Counted from the first letter of the stretch, positions 1-7,453 are shown. The stretch: 21,520 bases of DNA from an uncultured Angelakisella sp. (GCA_910585525.1 CAJUFR010000037.1:1-21520), one strand, 5' to 3'. The notes: generated by a model not told the origin, from the sequence alone. A program made the numbers and translations.

Positions 1-188
1 ACCCCGGTCTCCGCCAGGGTCATGGAGCCGCCGGTGGCCACCGACGCCCCCTGGGGCAGCAGCCCCCGAAGGGCCTCCACCAGTTCCTCCGGGGTCTCCA
101 CCACCCGGGCCTCCATCCGGTTGTCCTTCAGCGCCTTGGCCACCCGCTCCAGGGTGGCCCGGCGAGCCGCTCTCACATGCTGATCCAT
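1..188 (-). CDS. LUD-domain protein (LutC/YkgG-like), 5' part only
   Basis: Only the first 62 codons lie in the window; the gene runs off the left edge. The visible part is a helical N-terminus (MDQHVRAARR...) followed by a strand and the motif ATGGSMTLAETG at residues 51-62. This matches the G-G-S-x-T-x-x-E-x-G signature of the LUD (DUF162) fold found in LutC/YkgG lactate-utilisation proteins and in stand-alone clostridial LUD proteins. I chose the ATG at 188 over the one at 194 because the GGAG ribosome site lies about 9 nt from the former and only 3 nt from the latter. It follows the cysteine hydrolase gene by 17 nt on the same strand, so the two are probably co-transcribed. The family is established only for lactate oxidation complexes; a stand-alone copy has no assured substrate. 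Confidence 0.75.
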   Translation of the reverse strand, partial: MDQHVRAARRATLERVAKALKDNRMEARVVETPEELVEALRGLLPQGASVATGGSMTLAETG

Positions 189-205
189 TCTCATCCGCTC
201 CTCTC

Positions 206-736
206 TTATCGCAGCACCTTCATCTGCATCCCCGCCATCACGTCCAGGGCCTTGCCGTGGAGGATAGGGTCGTTGCTGGCGCAGAGCCGCCCGTCCACCA
301 CCACCTCGGCGTTGGGGAAGGCGGTCTGTAGAATGACGGCATTGGCCATGACACACAGGTTGGTCACCACCCCCGCCAGAGTGATCTGGTCCGGGGCGTA
401 CCGGGCCAGGTAGCTGTAATTCTGGGCCCCAAAGGCGAACTTGGGGGCCAGGTAGACATGGGGGTGGTCCTCCTCCATGAACCGCTCCAGCCCCCCGTAG
501 AGCCGCCAGCCGGGGGAAGCCTTTTTACAGTGGGGTACCGGCAGATACCGCCCCTCCCGGGTGGAGAGATAGTCCTCCCCGTGGGTGTCCAGGGTGAACA
601 CCACCGGGTCCCCTGTCTTTACATATTCCTCCACCAGGGCCAGGATGCCCGGCTCCAGCCTCTTGGCCCCCTCGAACCCCAGGGCCCCGTCCACAAAATC
701 CTTCTGGTAGTCCACTACCACCAGCACTCTGCCCAT
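206..736 (-). CDS. Cysteine hydrolase, nicotinamidase/isochorismatase family
   Basis: A 176-residue protein, normal length for the isochorismatase-like fold. The catalytic triad is visible: Asp9 in VVDYQKDF, Lys99 in LAPKFAFG and the nucleophile Cys128 in VVTNLCVMANA. Asp50 and His52 (LDTHGEDY) and His69 (PVPHC) sit where PncA-type nicotinamidases hold their metal ion. Together these favour nicotinamide to nicotinate hydrolysis (NAD salvage) over an isochorismatase role, but related ureido- and N-carbamoyl hydrolases cannot be excluded. The ATG at 736 is preceded by AAAGGAG about 9 nt upstream and by a clear promoter. The protein is cytosolic, with no signal sequence. It leads a short operon with the LUD-domain gene. 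Confidence 0.85.
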   Translation of the reverse strand: MGRVLVVVDYQKDFVDGALGFEGAKRLEPGILALVEEYVKTGDPVVFTLDTHGEDYLSTREGRYLPVPHCKKASPGWRLYGGLERFMEEDHPHVYLAPKFAFGAQNYSYLARYAPDQITLAGVVTNLCVMANAVILQTAFPNAEVVVDGRLCASNDPILHGKALDVMAGMQMKVLR

Positions 737-760
737 AAAAGACCACTCCTTTCCACTGCT

Positions 761-790
761 ATTGTATCGCTTTTGCCGCCCGGCTGTAAA
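761..790 (-). promoter_or_regulatory. Sigma-A-type promoter for the cysteine hydrolase operon
   Basis: On the minus strand TTTACA (785-790) and TACAAT (761-766) are separated by 18 nt. Each box matches consensus at five of six positions. The promoter lies 24 nt upstream of the ATG at 736, giving a very short leader. Confidence 0.65.
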
Positions 791-920
791 GTCCCCAGGG
801 AAAATTTACCCACCTGTGCAATAAAATAGAAAATGTGGGACACTAAGTAAACGCGGGCAACGAATGACGCCCGAAAATAAAGAATACCCGGCCCCGTGCC
901 GGAAGGAAAGGACCCTGACT

Positions 921-1433
921 ATGAAAATGAAACGTATCATCTCTCTGCTCCTGGCCGCCGTGCTCCTTCTCTCCTCCGCCGCCTGCGGCTCCAAGGAACC
1001 CCCCGCCCCCACCCTCAAGGAGGGAGTCACCCTCCAGTCGATGGTGGATTCCATCACCGAGACCTACGGCTTCACCATGCCCTCCCCCCTGGATGACACC
1101 ATCCTGAAGGACCTGCTGGGCATCGACCCCGGGGACGTGGAGGAGTACGCCGGGTATGTCACCATGGTGAACCTCTCCGCCAACAACCTTATCGCCGTAA
1201 AGGCCAAGCCCGACAAGCTGGAGACGGTGCAGAAAGCCCTCCAGGCCCGCAAGGACTTTGAGGTGGAATCCTTCCGCCAGTACCTCCCCGACCAGTACGC
1301 CATGTCCGAGGCCGGCAAAGTCTTTACCGTCGGTGACTACTGCTTCCTGGTCATCATGGGCCGGATGGACGAGGACCCCGCCAGCGAGATCTCCGCCATC
1401 GAGCAGATCATCCGGGACAGCTTCAACAGCTGA
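921..1433 (+). CDS. DUF4358-like lipoprotein
   Basis: A 170-residue exported protein. The N-terminus is a lipoprotein signal peptide: MKMKR, a hydrophobic stretch, then SSAAC with the lipidated Cys22. The mature part is mixed alpha/beta with no catalytic motif I recognise. Its order (an N-terminal helix, the stretch around 'EYAGYVTMVNLSANNLIAVKA', then 'VQKALQARKDFE' and a C-terminal 'Y.FLVIMG') resembles the DUF4358 lipoproteins common in clostridia, whose function is unknown. The open frame extends upstream to 864, but the ATG at 921 is favoured because it begins the signal peptide and has AAAGGA about 8 nt upstream. It stands alone: divergent from the hydrolase operon and convergent with the hybrid kinase. 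No convincing promoter is visible in the 184-nt upstream gap. Confidence 0.8.
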   Translation: MKMKRIISLLLAAVLLLSSAACGSKEPPAPTLKEGVTLQSMVDSITETYGFTMPSPLDDTILKDLLGIDPGDVEEYAGYVTMVNLSANNLIAVKAKPDKLETVQKALQARKDFEVESFRQYLPDQYAMSEAGKVFTVGDYCFLVIMGRMDEDPASEISAIEQIIRDSFNS

Positions 1434-1448
1434 ACATCCACAGCACAA

Positions 1449-1487
1449 AGCGCCCCCCTCGTTGAGGGGGGCGCTCTTGTTTATTCT
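1449..1487. terminator. Intrinsic terminator between convergent genes
   Basis: A 12-bp perfect stem (1449-1460 with 1464-1475, AGCGCCCCCCTC arm) with a 3-nt loop is followed on the plus strand by a T-rich tract. It ends the DUF4358-like gene. The trailing tract overlaps the last codons of the convergent kinase gene. On the minus strand the tract is weaker, so that direction is less certain. Confidence 0.85.
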
Positions 1488-4027
1488 TCCAGGCCGCGGA
1501 TATATTTTTCCAGTATCCGGGCCACCACATCCACATCGATGGGCTTGGCCACGTGGGCGTTCATGCCGCAATCCAGGCACTTCTGCATATCCTCGGCAAA
1601 GGCGTCCGCCGTCATGGCGATGATGGGTATCTCCTTTGCGTCGGGGCGGTCCAGGGCGCGGATGGCCTCGGTGGCCTCGTACCCGGTCATCACCGGCATC
1701 CGAATGTCCATCAGGATGGCGTCGTAGTAGCCCTTGTCCGCCTTCTGGAACATCTCGACGCAGATCTGGCCGTTTTCGGCCCGCTCCAGGGCAAGGCCAC
1801 GCTCGGCCAGCAGTTCCTCGGCGATCTCCCAGTTCAGGTCGTTGTCCTCCGCCAGCAGCACCCGCTTGCCGGTGAGGTCCACCTGGTCGTGGGCGGGGAC
1901 CTGCTCCACCATGGCGGTGCCGTCCCCGGCAAACTGCCGCAGGCCATAGTAGAGGGTGGATTTGAACAGCGGCTTGGAGATGAAGCCGCAGACACCGGCG
2001 GCCCGGGCCTGCTCCTCGATCTCCCCCCAGTCGTAGGCGGAGATGATGAGGATGGGGGTATCATCGCCGCAGCGGCTCCGAAGTTCCTGGGCGGTCTCGA
2101 TGCCGTCCATCCCGGGCAGCTTCCAATCCAGCAGGATGATATGGTAGGGGTCGTGGCGGTGGTGGCGGTCCTCCGCCATGCGGATGGCGCTCTCCCCGTC
2201 CAGGGCCCAATCGGCGTGGACCCCGATCTCCTTGAGGGAGGAGGCGGTGGAGTGGCAGAGTTCCTCGTCGTCGTCCACCACCAGCATGTTCCAGCTTGGC
2301 AGGATCATGTCCACCTCGGTGACGGTGGCTTTCTCCAGGTCCAGGATGATGTGGAACTCGCTGCCCTCCCCGGACTTGCTTTGCAGCAGGATCTCGCCCC
2401 CCATGGCGTCCACGATGTACTTGGTGATGGCCATGCCCAGGCCGGTGCCCTCGGTCTTCTGCACCCTGGTCCGGTCCTCCCGGGCGAAGGATTCAAATAT
2501 CTTCTGCTGGAATTCCTCCGACATGCCAATGCCGTTGTCCTTCACCACCAGGTTGATCCGGGCGTAATCCGGCCCGCTGGGGGATTCCTCCTCATAGAGG
2601 GTGACGTGGATGGTGCCCTCCTCCTGGGTAAACTTCACCGCGTTGGAGATGAGGTTGATGAGCACCTGGTTGAGGCGCACCCCGTCGCAGTAGACGTTCT
2701 CGGTGGTGATATCCCGGATGAGGACGTCGAACTTCTGCTTTTTGGCCCGGACCTGGGGCTGGACGATGTTGACGATGCCGTCCATCACCTCCCGGAGGGA
2801 GACCAGGTCCATGTTCAGCGTCAGCTTGCCGCTCTCGATCTTGGACATATCCAGGATATCGTTGATGAGGCCCAACAGGTGTTTGCTGGAAAGGGATATC
2901 TTCTTCAGACAGTGCTGCACCTGCTGGATATTGCCGATGTTGGCGGTGGCGATGGCGGTCATCCCCACGATGCCGTTCATGGGGGTGCGGATGTCGTGGC
3001 TCATGTTGGAGAGGAACTCGCTCTTGGCCTTGCTGGCCCGCTCCGCCTCCCGCCGGGCCTCGTCCAGGTCGTGTATCTGCTGCCGGGTGATGAGGAAATA
3101 CTTGGCGAACACCACCAGCAGCACCAGCACGATGATGAAGCAGGCCCCCAGCACCAGGGATATCCAGTGGCTGCTCAGGGCGTTGAGGGATTTGTCCAGC
3201 TGGCCGTAGGGCAGCACGGTGATCAGGTACCATTCGGAGGAGGGCAGCGGCGTGCAGTAGATGTGCTGCCGCTCGCCGCTGATCTCCAGCACGTCGGAGT
3301 AGCTGGCCTCCCGGTCCATGGCGTCCTCCAACCCGGTGACATAGATCTCCGGGTCGGTGCCGGTGATGGTATTGCGCAGCCGGTCAAAGTAGTTTTCCCG
3401 GAAGGCGTCGCCGCTGCGGATGACAAAGCTGCCGTTGCGGCGGATGATGTGGCAGTGGACCAGGGAATCCTCGTTGTCCAGGGCCAGTATCTGCTCGATG
3501 TAGGAGATGGGCAGCCCCGCCACCAGGCCGACGCTCCGCTCCCCGTTCTCCATGGGGTAGAAGGCCGGGTAGCCCAGCAGGAACACACGGTCACCGTCGG
3601 GATCGGTACCCACCGCGGCCTTCTTCTCCCCCGCCAGCATCGATTCCAGGAAGGGGGGCGGGTCGGTGATGGTGACCGGCTCGCCATAGATGGTCTCCAG
3701 GCTGCCATCGGCGCCGTAAAAGGCCAGATGCTCGATGCCCCGGGCCTCGGCGTCGTAGATGAGCCGCTCCCGGATGTTGCTGACGGTGCTGTCCGGCGGG
3801 GTCCTTTCCACCAGGGATTCCACATGGGACATGCGGTACTCCACGGTGGTCTCAAAGTGCATGGTGATGCGTTCGCTCATCCCGGTCATGTAGATGGTGC
3901 CCACCTCGTTGATGGTGTCCAGGTTCTGTCCGTTCATATAGAAGGCCAAAAAACCGAATACCACCAGGCAAAGGGCAAGGATGAGGGCAAGGCTCAGCAC
4001 CAGGAACCGGGTCGTCTTGCTTTTCAT
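1481..4027 (-). CDS. Membrane hybrid sensor histidine kinase with two receiver domains
   Basis: An 848-residue protein with membrane helices at about 8-30 and 288-312 flanking an extracytoplasmic sensor of about 250 residues, likely Cache-type. A short coiled coil (320-335) leads to the HisKA box, with phospho-acceptor His344 in NMSHDIRTPMN. The ATPase domain has Asn462 (N box), D497-N-G-I-G and G527-T-G-L-G. Two receiver domains follow: the first with D585-587, phospho-acceptor Asp634 (LLDWKLPGMDG) and Lys685; the second with E727/D728, Asp774 (LMDIRMPVMTG) and Lys828. All core residues are intact. It lies 34 nt after an HPt gene and downstream of a GGDEF/HD-GYP regulator, so a His-Asp-His-Asp relay is the natural reading. 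The ATG has GAGGAGA about 6 nt upstream. The ligand is unknown. Confidence 0.92.
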   Translation of the reverse strand: MKSKTTRFLVLSLALILALCLVVFGFLAFYMNGQNLDTINEVGTIYMTGMSERITMHFETTVEYRMSHVESLVERTPPDSTVSNIRERLIYDAEARGIEHLAFYGADGSLETIYGEPVTITDPPPFLESMLAGEKKAAVGTDPDGDRVFLLGYPAFYPMENGERSVGLVAGLPISYIEQILALDNEDSLVHCHIIRRNGSFVIRSGDAFRENYFDRLRNTITGTDPEIYVTGLEDAMDREASYSDVLEISGERQHIYCTPLPSSEWYLITVLPYGQLDKSLNALSSHWISLVLGACFIIVLVLLVVFAKYFLITRQQIHDLDEARREAERASKAKSEFLSNMSHDIRTPMNGIVGMTAIATANIGNIQQVQHCLKKISLSSKHLLGLINDILDMSKIESGKLTLNMDLVSLREVMDGIVNIVQPQVRAKKQKFDVLIRDITTENVYCDGVRLNQVLINLISNAVKFTQEEGTIHVTLYEEESPSGPDYARINLVVKDNGIGMSEEFQQKIFESFAREDRTRVQKTEGTGLGMAITKYIVDAMGGEILLQSKSGEGSEFHIILDLEKATVTEVDMILPSWNMLVVDDDEELCHSTASSLKEIGVHADWALDGESAIRMAEDRHHRHDPYHIILLDWKLPGMDGIETAQELRSRCGDDTPILIISAYDWGEIEEQARAAGVCGFISKPLFKSTLYYGLRQFAGDGTAMVEQVPAHDQVDLTGKRVLLAEDNDLNWEIAEELLAERGLALERAENGQICVEMFQKADKGYYDAILMDIRMPVMTGYEATEAIRALDRPDAKEIPIIAMTADAFAEDMQKCLDCGMNAHVAKPIDVDVVARILEKYIRGLEE

Positions 4028-4061
4028 GTATCGTCTCCTCAGTCTGCATATGTACTTTTGG

Positions 4062-4418
4062 TCACAGGGATGCCTGGAACTCCTGGATGGCGGAAACGGT
4101 GCGCTGGTAGTCGGCCTTCACCTTTTCCAGCAGGCCGGGGGCCTCCGGGGACATGCCGGACCGCAGCGCCTCGGTAAGGGCGCTGCTGGACTGGGCCAGG
4201 TGGGTGAAGGCCAGGTTCTGGCAGACCCCCTTGATGGTGTGGGCGGCCCGGAAGGCCTCCTCGCAGTTCCCCTCCTCCATGGAACTGATGAGCAGCTGGT
4301 AGCTGCCGTCGTTGAGAAATTTAAGAGCGAACTTCTGCACCATCCGTTCGCTGCGCAGGCGGCTGATGACCTCGTCGTAGCTGGCGTCCATGGCCTGGTA
4401 GCATTCCTTCAGTGTCAT
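4062..4418 (-). CDS. HPt (histidine phosphotransfer) protein
   Basis: A 118-residue all-helical protein with the HPt signature AAHTIKGVCQNL; the phospho-accepting residue is His60. There is no kinase or ATPase region, so it can only pass phosphate between partners. Its start overlaps the stop of the upstream GGDEF/HD-GYP gene by 4 nt (ATGA at 4418-4415), a sign of translational coupling, and the hybrid kinase begins 34 nt later. The position between a hybrid kinase with receivers and a receiver-bearing output protein makes it the likely middle step of the relay. Free HPt proteins of this length are usual. The partner assignment is inferred from the operon. Confidence 0.9.
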   Translation of the reverse strand: MTLKECYQAMDASYDEVISRLRSERMVQKFALKFLNDGSYQLLISSMEEGNCEEAFRAAHTIKGVCQNLAFTHLAQSSSALTEALRSGMSPEAPGLLEKVKADYQRTVSAIQEFQASL

Positions 4419-6535
4419 TTCCTGCTTCCTCCTTCCCCGCCGGCAAGCCCGGCAGGCACTTTTTCCTCCCCGTCAATGGGGGTGATGACCGAAAGGACCT
4501 TTTCCATCCTGCTGTTGTAGAACCGGCATTCCCCCCGGCCGGCCCGCTTGACGGCGTACAGGGCGTGGTCGGCGGCGTTGAAGAGGGCGGTGTAGTCAGT
4601 GCCTGTCTCCTCGCTCTTGCTGACCCCCATACTGATGGAGATGGGGAATTCACGGTACTGCCTGCGGTTGATGGAGTTGTAGATGCGCTGGATGATGGGG
4701 ACGATGTCGTGGCTGTACTCCAGGAAGATGAGGAACTCGTCCCCGCCGATGCGGGCGGCGATGTCCCCGCTACGCACGCTCTGCCGCAGCCGGTCGGAAA
4801 GGTAGGTGAGCACCTGGTCGCCAAAGGCGTGGCCGTAGGTGTCGTTGGCGGATTTGAAGTGGTCCAGGTCCAGCAGCGCCAGGGCGTACTTGTGGTCGGG
4901 GTAAGCCTCCATCCGGGCCTTGATCTGCTCCTGGGCGGTGCTGTGGTTCAGCAGGCCGGTGAGGGGATCGTGGGAGGCCATCCGCTCCAGCATGGTCAGC
5001 TTCATCCGGGAATCGTGGACATCGATGGCCTTGCCGATGGCGCCCATGAACTGGGGACACTCCTCCTGGCTCCAGGTGGCCCGGGCGATGAGCCGGGTCC
5101 ACCGCCAATCCCCGTCGTAGCAGATGCGGCAGTCGTGGCGGACCAGGGGGGCCTCCGGGGTGGTGCCCCGCAGCGCCTGGGAAAAGTCGTCCCAGTTCCC
5201 CCCTTCTATAATAGAGAGGGCCTTTTTGTCGTGGAGGGGGTCCATGATGATCTCCGGCAGACCCAGGCGGCTGGCCCCCTGGGCCGAGAGGGTGACCATG
5301 GCGGGGGTGACGGTGTACTCGAACTGGATCTCGTCGGTGAGGGAGGCGAAGAAGTTGTACTTCATCCGCTCGTGCTCCAGCAGCCGCAGCGTCCGTTCCG
5401 ACGCGGTGAGTTCCTTGTGGCGCAGCAGTTCCTCGGCGATGTTGCGCATCTCCCGCTGCTGGGCCCGGGCGGGGCTGTCGTTGCGCAGTTCCATGGGGAT
5501 GGAGCCGGCCAGGTCCCGCAGGCAGTCCATCAGCAAGGGGTTAAAGACGCCGCACTGGCCGTCCAGGATCATCTCCACCGCCTTCTGGTGGCTGAAGGCG
5601 GGCTTATACACCCGCTCGCTGGTCAGGGCGTCGTAGACGTCGGCCAGGGCCACGATCTGGGCGGAGATGGGTATCTCGTTGCCCACCAGGCCGTCGGGGT
5701 AGCCCCTGCCGTCGTACCGCTCGTGGTGCCAGCGGCATATCTCGTAGGCCACCTTGACCAGCGGCTCCTCCTGGTGGATGGGCAGGTCCCGCAGCATCTG
5801 GGCGCCGATGACGGAGTGGGTCTTCATCACCTCGAACTCCTCGTTGGTCAGCCGCCCCGGCTTGTTGAGGATGGCCTCGTCGATGGCGATCTTGCCGATA
5901 TCGTGGAGGGCGGAGGCGGTGCTGATGAGGGATATCTCCGACCGGGAAAAGCGGTACTCCTCGGTGTGCTGGCTCAGGTGCTGCAAAAACAGTTCGGTGA
6001 GGAGGTTGACGTGGCGGACATGGAGGCCGCTCTCCCCGTTGCGGAACTCCACGATGTGGCTGAGGATATCGATCATCAAACTGCTGCTCAGTTCTTTTTC
6101 GTAGATCTGGTCCGCCACCAGGTTGGTGAGGTTTTTCTGCTTGGCATATAAAAGGATGGTATTGACCACCCGGTGGTGGACGATAAGGGCGTCAAAGGGG
6201 CGGCTGATGAAGTCGGTGGCCCCCAGTTCGTAGGCCTTCTCGATGTTGTCCGGGTTGCTCTCCGCCGAGATCATGATCACCGGGATATCCTCGATCCAGC
6301 GTTGCTCCTTCATCTCCGCCAGGACGCCGAAGCCGTCCATCCGGGGCATCACGATATCCAGAAGAACCAGGGATATCTCCTGTTCCCTCTTCTGGATGAT
6401 CTCTACCGCCTGTTCCCCGTTCTCCGCCTCGATAATGTCATATTCATCCCCCAGCATATCTTCCAGGATGGAGCGGTTCATCTCCGAATCATCGGCGATG
6501 AGGATGCAGGGGTTCTTCGCTGGCCCAATGGCCAT
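4415..6535 (-). CDS. Response regulator: REC, HD-GYP, PAS-like region, GGDEF
   Basis: A 706-residue cytosolic regulator. The receiver spans about 10-125, with D15/D16 and phospho-acceptor Asp60 (LLDIVMPRMDG); the usual conserved Lys before Pro-Phe is Arg112 (ISRPF). The HD-GYP domain (about 150-345) keeps H211-D212 and the full HHERYDGRGYP motif (270-280), so c-di-GMP phosphodiesterase activity is expected. Residues about 395-505 look PAS-like. The GGDEF domain (about 515-675) has an intact GGDEF at 597-601 and an RxxD inhibitory site (RSGD, 588-591) five residues upstream, so cyclase activity with product inhibition is plausible. Both opposing active sites therefore look functional. An in-frame extension to 6721 exists, but the ATG at 6535 directly starts the receiver and has AAGGAGGTG 7 nt upstream. 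Confidence 0.92.
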   Translation of the reverse strand: MAIGPAKNPCILIADDSEMNRSILEDMLGDEYDIIEAENGEQAVEIIQKREQEISLVLLDIVMPRMDGFGVLAEMKEQRWIEDIPVIMISAESNPDNIEKAYELGATDFISRPFDALIVHHRVVNTILLYAKQKNLTNLVADQIYEKELSSSLMIDILSHIVEFRNGESGLHVRHVNLLTELFLQHLSQHTEEYRFSRSEISLISTASALHDIGKIAIDEAILNKPGRLTNEEFEVMKTHSVIGAQMLRDLPIHQEEPLVKVAYEICRWHHERYDGRGYPDGLVGNEIPISAQIVALADVYDALTSERVYKPAFSHQKAVEMILDGQCGVFNPLLMDCLRDLAGSIPMELRNDSPARAQQREMRNIAEELLRHKELTASERTLRLLEHERMKYNFFASLTDEIQFEYTVTPAMVTLSAQGASRLGLPEIIMDPLHDKKALSIIEGGNWDDFSQALRGTTPEAPLVRHDCRICYDGDWRWTRLIARATWSQEECPQFMGAIGKAIDVHDSRMKLTMLERMASHDPLTGLLNHSTAQEQIKARMEAYPDHKYALALLDLDHFKSANDTYGHAFGDQVLTYLSDRLRQSVRSGDIAARIGGDEFLIFLEYSHDIVPIIQRIYNSINRRQYREFPISISMGVSKSEETGTDYTALFNAADHALYAVKRAGRGECRFYNSRMEKVLSVITPIDGEEKVPAGLAGGEGGSRK

Positions 6536-6610
6536 GGGAACACCTCCTTGCTGTTGGTGCCGGGCCGCCCGCCCCGGGAAATGGCCGGGGAGAAGGCAGC
6601 ATATAGACAT

Positions 6611-6639
6611 ATTATAATCAAAAAACCTATCACAAGCAA
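6611..6639 (-). promoter_or_regulatory. Promoter of the REC-HD-GYP-GGDEF / HPt / kinase operon
   Basis: On the minus strand TTGCTT (6634-6639) and a perfect TATAAT (6611-6616) are spaced by 17 nt, 76 nt upstream of the ATG at 6535. The -10 box is consensus and the -35 matches at three positions. Confidence 0.65.
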
Positions 6640-6816
6640 TATAGAATTTGCATAAAAGCCGCAGGGGGAATTTTCCGCAGGCATCATTCCCTGCCCCGGA
6701 GCCAATTTTTGGCAGGACCACCGGGGAAAAACGGTAAAAACTGCTGGTTTTAGGCGCTATTTTTTAATAACGATTTGGCAGGTTGGATAAATTCGGATGG
6801 GTTCTGAAAATAAGTC

Positions 6817-6845
6817 TTGAAATTTTATCAGGTTTACAATATAAT
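6817..6845 (+). promoter_or_regulatory. Strong promoter of the lipoprotein gene at 6912
   Basis: TTGAAA (6817-6822) and TATAAT (6840-6845) with exact 17-nt spacing form a near-consensus vegetative promoter. The expected start near 6852 places two palindromes at the very beginning of the transcript. Confidence 0.8.
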
Positions 6846-6855
6846 TGGGACACGA

Positions 6856-6875
6856 AGTGTTAAATCGCTAACACT
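6856..6875. promoter_or_regulatory. Perfect inverted repeat AGTGTTA-N6-TAACACT (possible operator)
   Basis: Two 7-nt arms, perfectly complementary and 6 nt apart, lie 10-30 nt downstream of the -10 box. The position suits a repressor site or an RNA hairpin in the leader. I do not recognise the cognate protein; the spacing and sequence do not match CIRCE. Confidence 0.5.
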
Positions 6876-6881
6876 CAAAGA

Positions 6882-6897
6882 AAATGTCAAGACATTT
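6882..6897. repeat. Perfect inverted repeat AAATGTC-AA-GACATTT
   Basis: A 16-nt palindrome with a 2-nt centre ends next to the GGAGGAG ribosome site of the lipoprotein gene (6898 onward). In RNA the 2-nt loop is too tight for the full hairpin, so a DNA-binding dimer site is more natural. It follows the first palindrome by only 6 nt. Confidence 0.45.
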
Positions 6898-6911
6898 GGA
6901 GGAGAAGAATC

Positions 6912-7430
6912 ATGAAGAAACTCATCGCTTTGACCCTGGTACTCCTGATGGTCGCTGGCTGCAGCGCCCCTTCCCTGAAACTGGGCCTGGGCATGGTCGC
7001 CAACATGAGCGGCGGCGACGCTTCCGCTGACGGCGACGGCAAGACTCAGGCGGACGTCACCGCCTGCGCCGTCACCCTGGACTCCAACGGCAAGATCGTG
7101 GGCGTTTCCTGGGATGTTGCCCAGTGCAAGGCCGCTGTCACCGCTGCCGGCAAGGTCACCGTTGCTGACGCCATCCAGACCAAGAAGGAACTGAAGGAAG
7201 GCTACAACATGAAGCCCGCCTCCGCCATCGGCAAGGAGTGGTACGAGCAGATCGACGCCCTGGAGAAGTACGCTGTTGGCAAGACCCCCGCTGATGTCTC
7301 CGGCATGGCTGTCAAGGAAGTCAACGGCCACACCAACGTCCCCGACATCGCCGACCTGGCCAGCTCCTGCACCATGTCCTGCGGCGACTTCTTCGCCACC
7401 CTGACCAAGGCTGCCGCCAACGCCAAGTAA
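6912..7430 (+). CDS. Small cysteine-containing lipoprotein, function unknown
   Basis: A 172-residue exported protein with a classic lipobox (LMVAGC, Cys17). The mature part contains 'ACAVTLDSNGKIVGVSWDVAQCK' within residues 51-73 and the IGKEWYEQIDALEKY block (106-120) followed by VGKTPADVSGM. I recall this layout from FMN-binding-like or uncharacterised lipoproteins of gut Firmicutes, but no flavin-attachment S/T-G-A-T motif is present. Four cysteines follow the lipid Cys: 52, 72, 153 and 157 (CTMSC). It has a near-consensus promoter, a strong GGAGGAG site 7 nt from the ATG and its own terminator, so it is a single-gene unit probably expressed at high level. Its use of T-ending codons (GCT, GTT) is higher than in the neighbouring GC-rich genes, in keeping with high expression. 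Confidence 0.8.
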   Translation: MKKLIALTLVLLMVAGCSAPSLKLGLGMVANMSGGDASADGDGKTQADVTACAVTLDSNGKIVGVSWDVAQCKAAVTAAGKVTVADAIQTKKELKEGYNMKPASAIGKEWYEQIDALEKYAVGKTPADVSGMAVKEVNGHTNVPDIADLASSCTMSCGDFFATLTKAAANAK

Positions 7431-7453
7431 GACATAACCCCAGCATAAGAGGG

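Larger units (their letters stand above)
6536..6911. other. Divergent intergenic region with back-to-back promoters
   Basis: This 376-nt A+T-richer gap holds the minus-strand promoter of the signalling operon, the plus-strand promoter of the lipoprotein gene and two leader palindromes, listed separately. The roughly 175 nt between the promoters (6640-6816) contain no credible gene. They do hold a 9-bp direct repeat, TTTGGCAGG, at 6708-6716 and 6774-6782, of unknown meaning. Confidence 0.6.

Noticed and set aside
1553..4177. 874-codon open frame on the plus strand opposite the hybrid kinase
   Set aside because: It mirrors the GC-rich codon pattern of the kinase gene. Its translation is Gly/Val/His/Asp-rich without domains, while the minus strand carries intact HisKA, ATPase and receiver motifs.
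4412..6151. 579-codon plus-strand open frame opposite the GGDEF/HD-GYP gene
   Set aside because: Antisense shadow with no motif; the minus-strand protein has complete HD-GYP and GGDEF signatures.
6536..6721. N-terminal extension of the REC-HD-GYP-GGDEF protein
   Set aside because: It would include the promoter region and has no ribosome site; the ATG at 6535 has AAGGAGGTG and begins the receiver directly.
6856..6875. CIRCE heat-shock operator
   Set aside because: CIRCE has 9-nt arms TTAGCACTC/GAGTGCTAA with a 9-nt spacer; here the arms are 7 nt with a 6-nt spacer and different sequence.
6846..6911. c-di-GMP riboswitch ahead of the lipoprotein gene, suggested by the adjacent GGDEF operon
   Set aside because: The leader is only about 60 nt and lacks the conserved GEMM-type sequence elements; the two palindromes explain it better.
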